NCBI GenBank assembly: GCA_003599425.1
Contig: QZKC01000010.1
Coordinates: 1 to 57,461, forward strand
Reading direction: 5' to 3'
Source of the DNA: Nitrospiraceae bacterium
GTDB taxonomy: Bacteria > Nitrospirota > Thermodesulfovibrionia > UBA6902
Length of the DNA: 57,461 nt
Part shown: positions 56,804 through 57,461 of the stretch, piece by piece
Layout of the letters: every line of letters starts with the position of its first letter
Numbering within the stretch: the stretch's first letter is position 1
Program-made: the position numbers and the translations under genes
Notes under the pieces: model-generated
Database searches by the model: none
Told to the model about the DNA's origin: nothing
The model's input: only the letters and a program-made list of their open reading frames with translations

Positions 56804-57461
56804 AAACTCATTCCGCCACAAGCTCAGGACGCTCCTGACCATAACCGGTGTCGCAATTGCCATCCTCTCTTTCGGTCTTTTGAGGACCGTAGTAAGCGCA
56901 TGGTATGCAGGAGTTGAGGCTTCATCTGCAAACCGTCTTGTGACACGAAATGCCATATCGCTTGTATTCCCTCTTCCTCTCTCATATAAAGAGAAGATCC
57001 GGCAGGTGGACGGAGTCAAGCAGGTTTCACTTGGGAACTGGTTCGGAGGTATTTATATAGAAGAGAAAAATTTCTTTGCCAACTTCGCAATGGAAGCTGA
57101 GACCTTGCTCGACCTTTATCCTGAATATATTATTTCCCCTGAACAGAAGGCGGCCTTTCTACACGACAGAAAAGCCTGCCTTGTGGGAGAAAAGACTGTC
57201 CTGAAGTATGGATGGAAGATCGGGGATATCATCACCCTGAAAGGCACCATTTTCCCTGGCAGCTGGGAATTTGTCCTCCGGGGAATTTATAAGGGCAGCA
57301 ATAAGAACATTGATGAAACACAGTTCTTCTTTCACTGGGATTATCTGAACGAGACACTGAAAAAGACGATCCCCCGCCGGGCTGACCAGGTCGGATTTTA
57401 CATGATCGGACTGAGTGATGCAAACAGGGCTGCAGAGGTTTCGCTATCAGTGGACAGCCTT
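56778..57461 (+). CDS. MacB-like ABC transporter permease (FtsX fold), 5' part
   Basis: The first 228 codons are in the window and the gene runs off the end. From ATG 56778: IIKLIVKNSFRHKLRTLLT at the start and a membrane helix at about 18-40 (LTITGVAIAILSFGLL), then the MacB periplasmic core domain with VDGVKQVS and LVGEKTVLKYGWKIGD. With the adaptor and ATPase it forms a MacAB-like exporter or a lipoprotein/peptide pump. Confidence 0.9.
   Translation, partial: MNIIKLIVKNSFRHKLRTLLTITGVAIAILSFGLLRTVVSAWYAGVEASSANRLVTRNAISLVFPLPLSYKEKIRQVDGVKQVSLGNWFGGIYIEEKNFFANFAMEAETLLDLYPEYIISPEQKAAFLHDRKACLVGEKTVLKYGWKIGDIITLKGTIFPGSWEFVLRGIYKGSNKNIDETQFFFHWDYLNETLKKTIPRRADQVGFYMIGLSDANRAAEVSLSVDSL

Overview
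The window is typical chromosome from an anaerobic Gram-negative bacterium. Outer-membrane genes (kdsB for Kdo, lipoproteins, PilY1 and minor pilins, a MacA/MacB-like exporter) show a diderm. A carbon monoxide dehydrogenase, a corrinoid methyl-transfer module and a superoxide-reductase domain point to anaerobic life. The gene mix would fit Nitrospirota or Desulfobacterota-like lineages, but no rRNA or marker phylogeny is available here, so this is inference.

Layout. 1-6.4 kb: corrinoid C1 module (methyltransferase end, corrinoid protein, RACo-type activator), a small glutaredoxin-like selenoprotein with two in-frame UGA codons, OsmC, and a divergent CooS. 6.9-9.6 kb: tRNA methylthiotransferases miaB and mtaB. 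9.8-16.4 kb (minus strand): thrS-infC-rpmI-rplT-pheS-pheT, tRNA-Val and a cold-shock gene; thrS and infC both appear to lack ATG/GTG/TTG starts and pheT lacks its tRNA-binding OB domain. 16.6-23.6 kb: signalling block with an NtrC-type regulator, a cheY-cheC-diguanylate cyclase operon, rlmN, a flavoprotein and a pseudo-receiver/GGDEF/HD-GYP protein. 23.8-28.2 kb: ribF, then the N-degron operon clpS-clpA-aat. 28.2-34.1 kb: an unknown membrane-anchored protein, gspA-gspB, a hairpin-rich spacer with a small unknown gene, and a PilZ/zinc-ribbon/superoxide-reductase fusion. 34.1-37.6 kb (minus): bioF-lipoprotein-SDR-bioD and queE. 37.6-43.5 kb: nfeD and kdsB-pyrG-eno-ftsB-queD. 43.5-51.9 kb (minus): minor-pilin/PilY1 operon ending with an Ig-like lipoprotein. 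51.9-57.5 kb: pmbA, slipin plus PGPGW protein, and an exporter operon whose adaptor gene lies between two inverted copies of a 130-160 bp repeat.

How they connect. Cyclic-di-GMP enzymes, receiver proteins, a PilZ protein and the pilus operon suggest surface and motility control, with the PilZ-superoxide reductase fusion as a possible link between c-di-GMP and oxidative stress. The corrinoid module and CooS suggest C1 metabolism, but no acetyl-CoA synthase subunit is in the window and the CooS has lost the histidine relay of characterised enzymes.

The items most worth a second look are the PilZ-SOR fusion (33275-34060), the two-Sec glutaredoxin-like gene (3495-3700), the relay-less CooS (4407-6323), the inverted repeat pair around the adaptor gene, and the non-AUG starts of infC and thrS.
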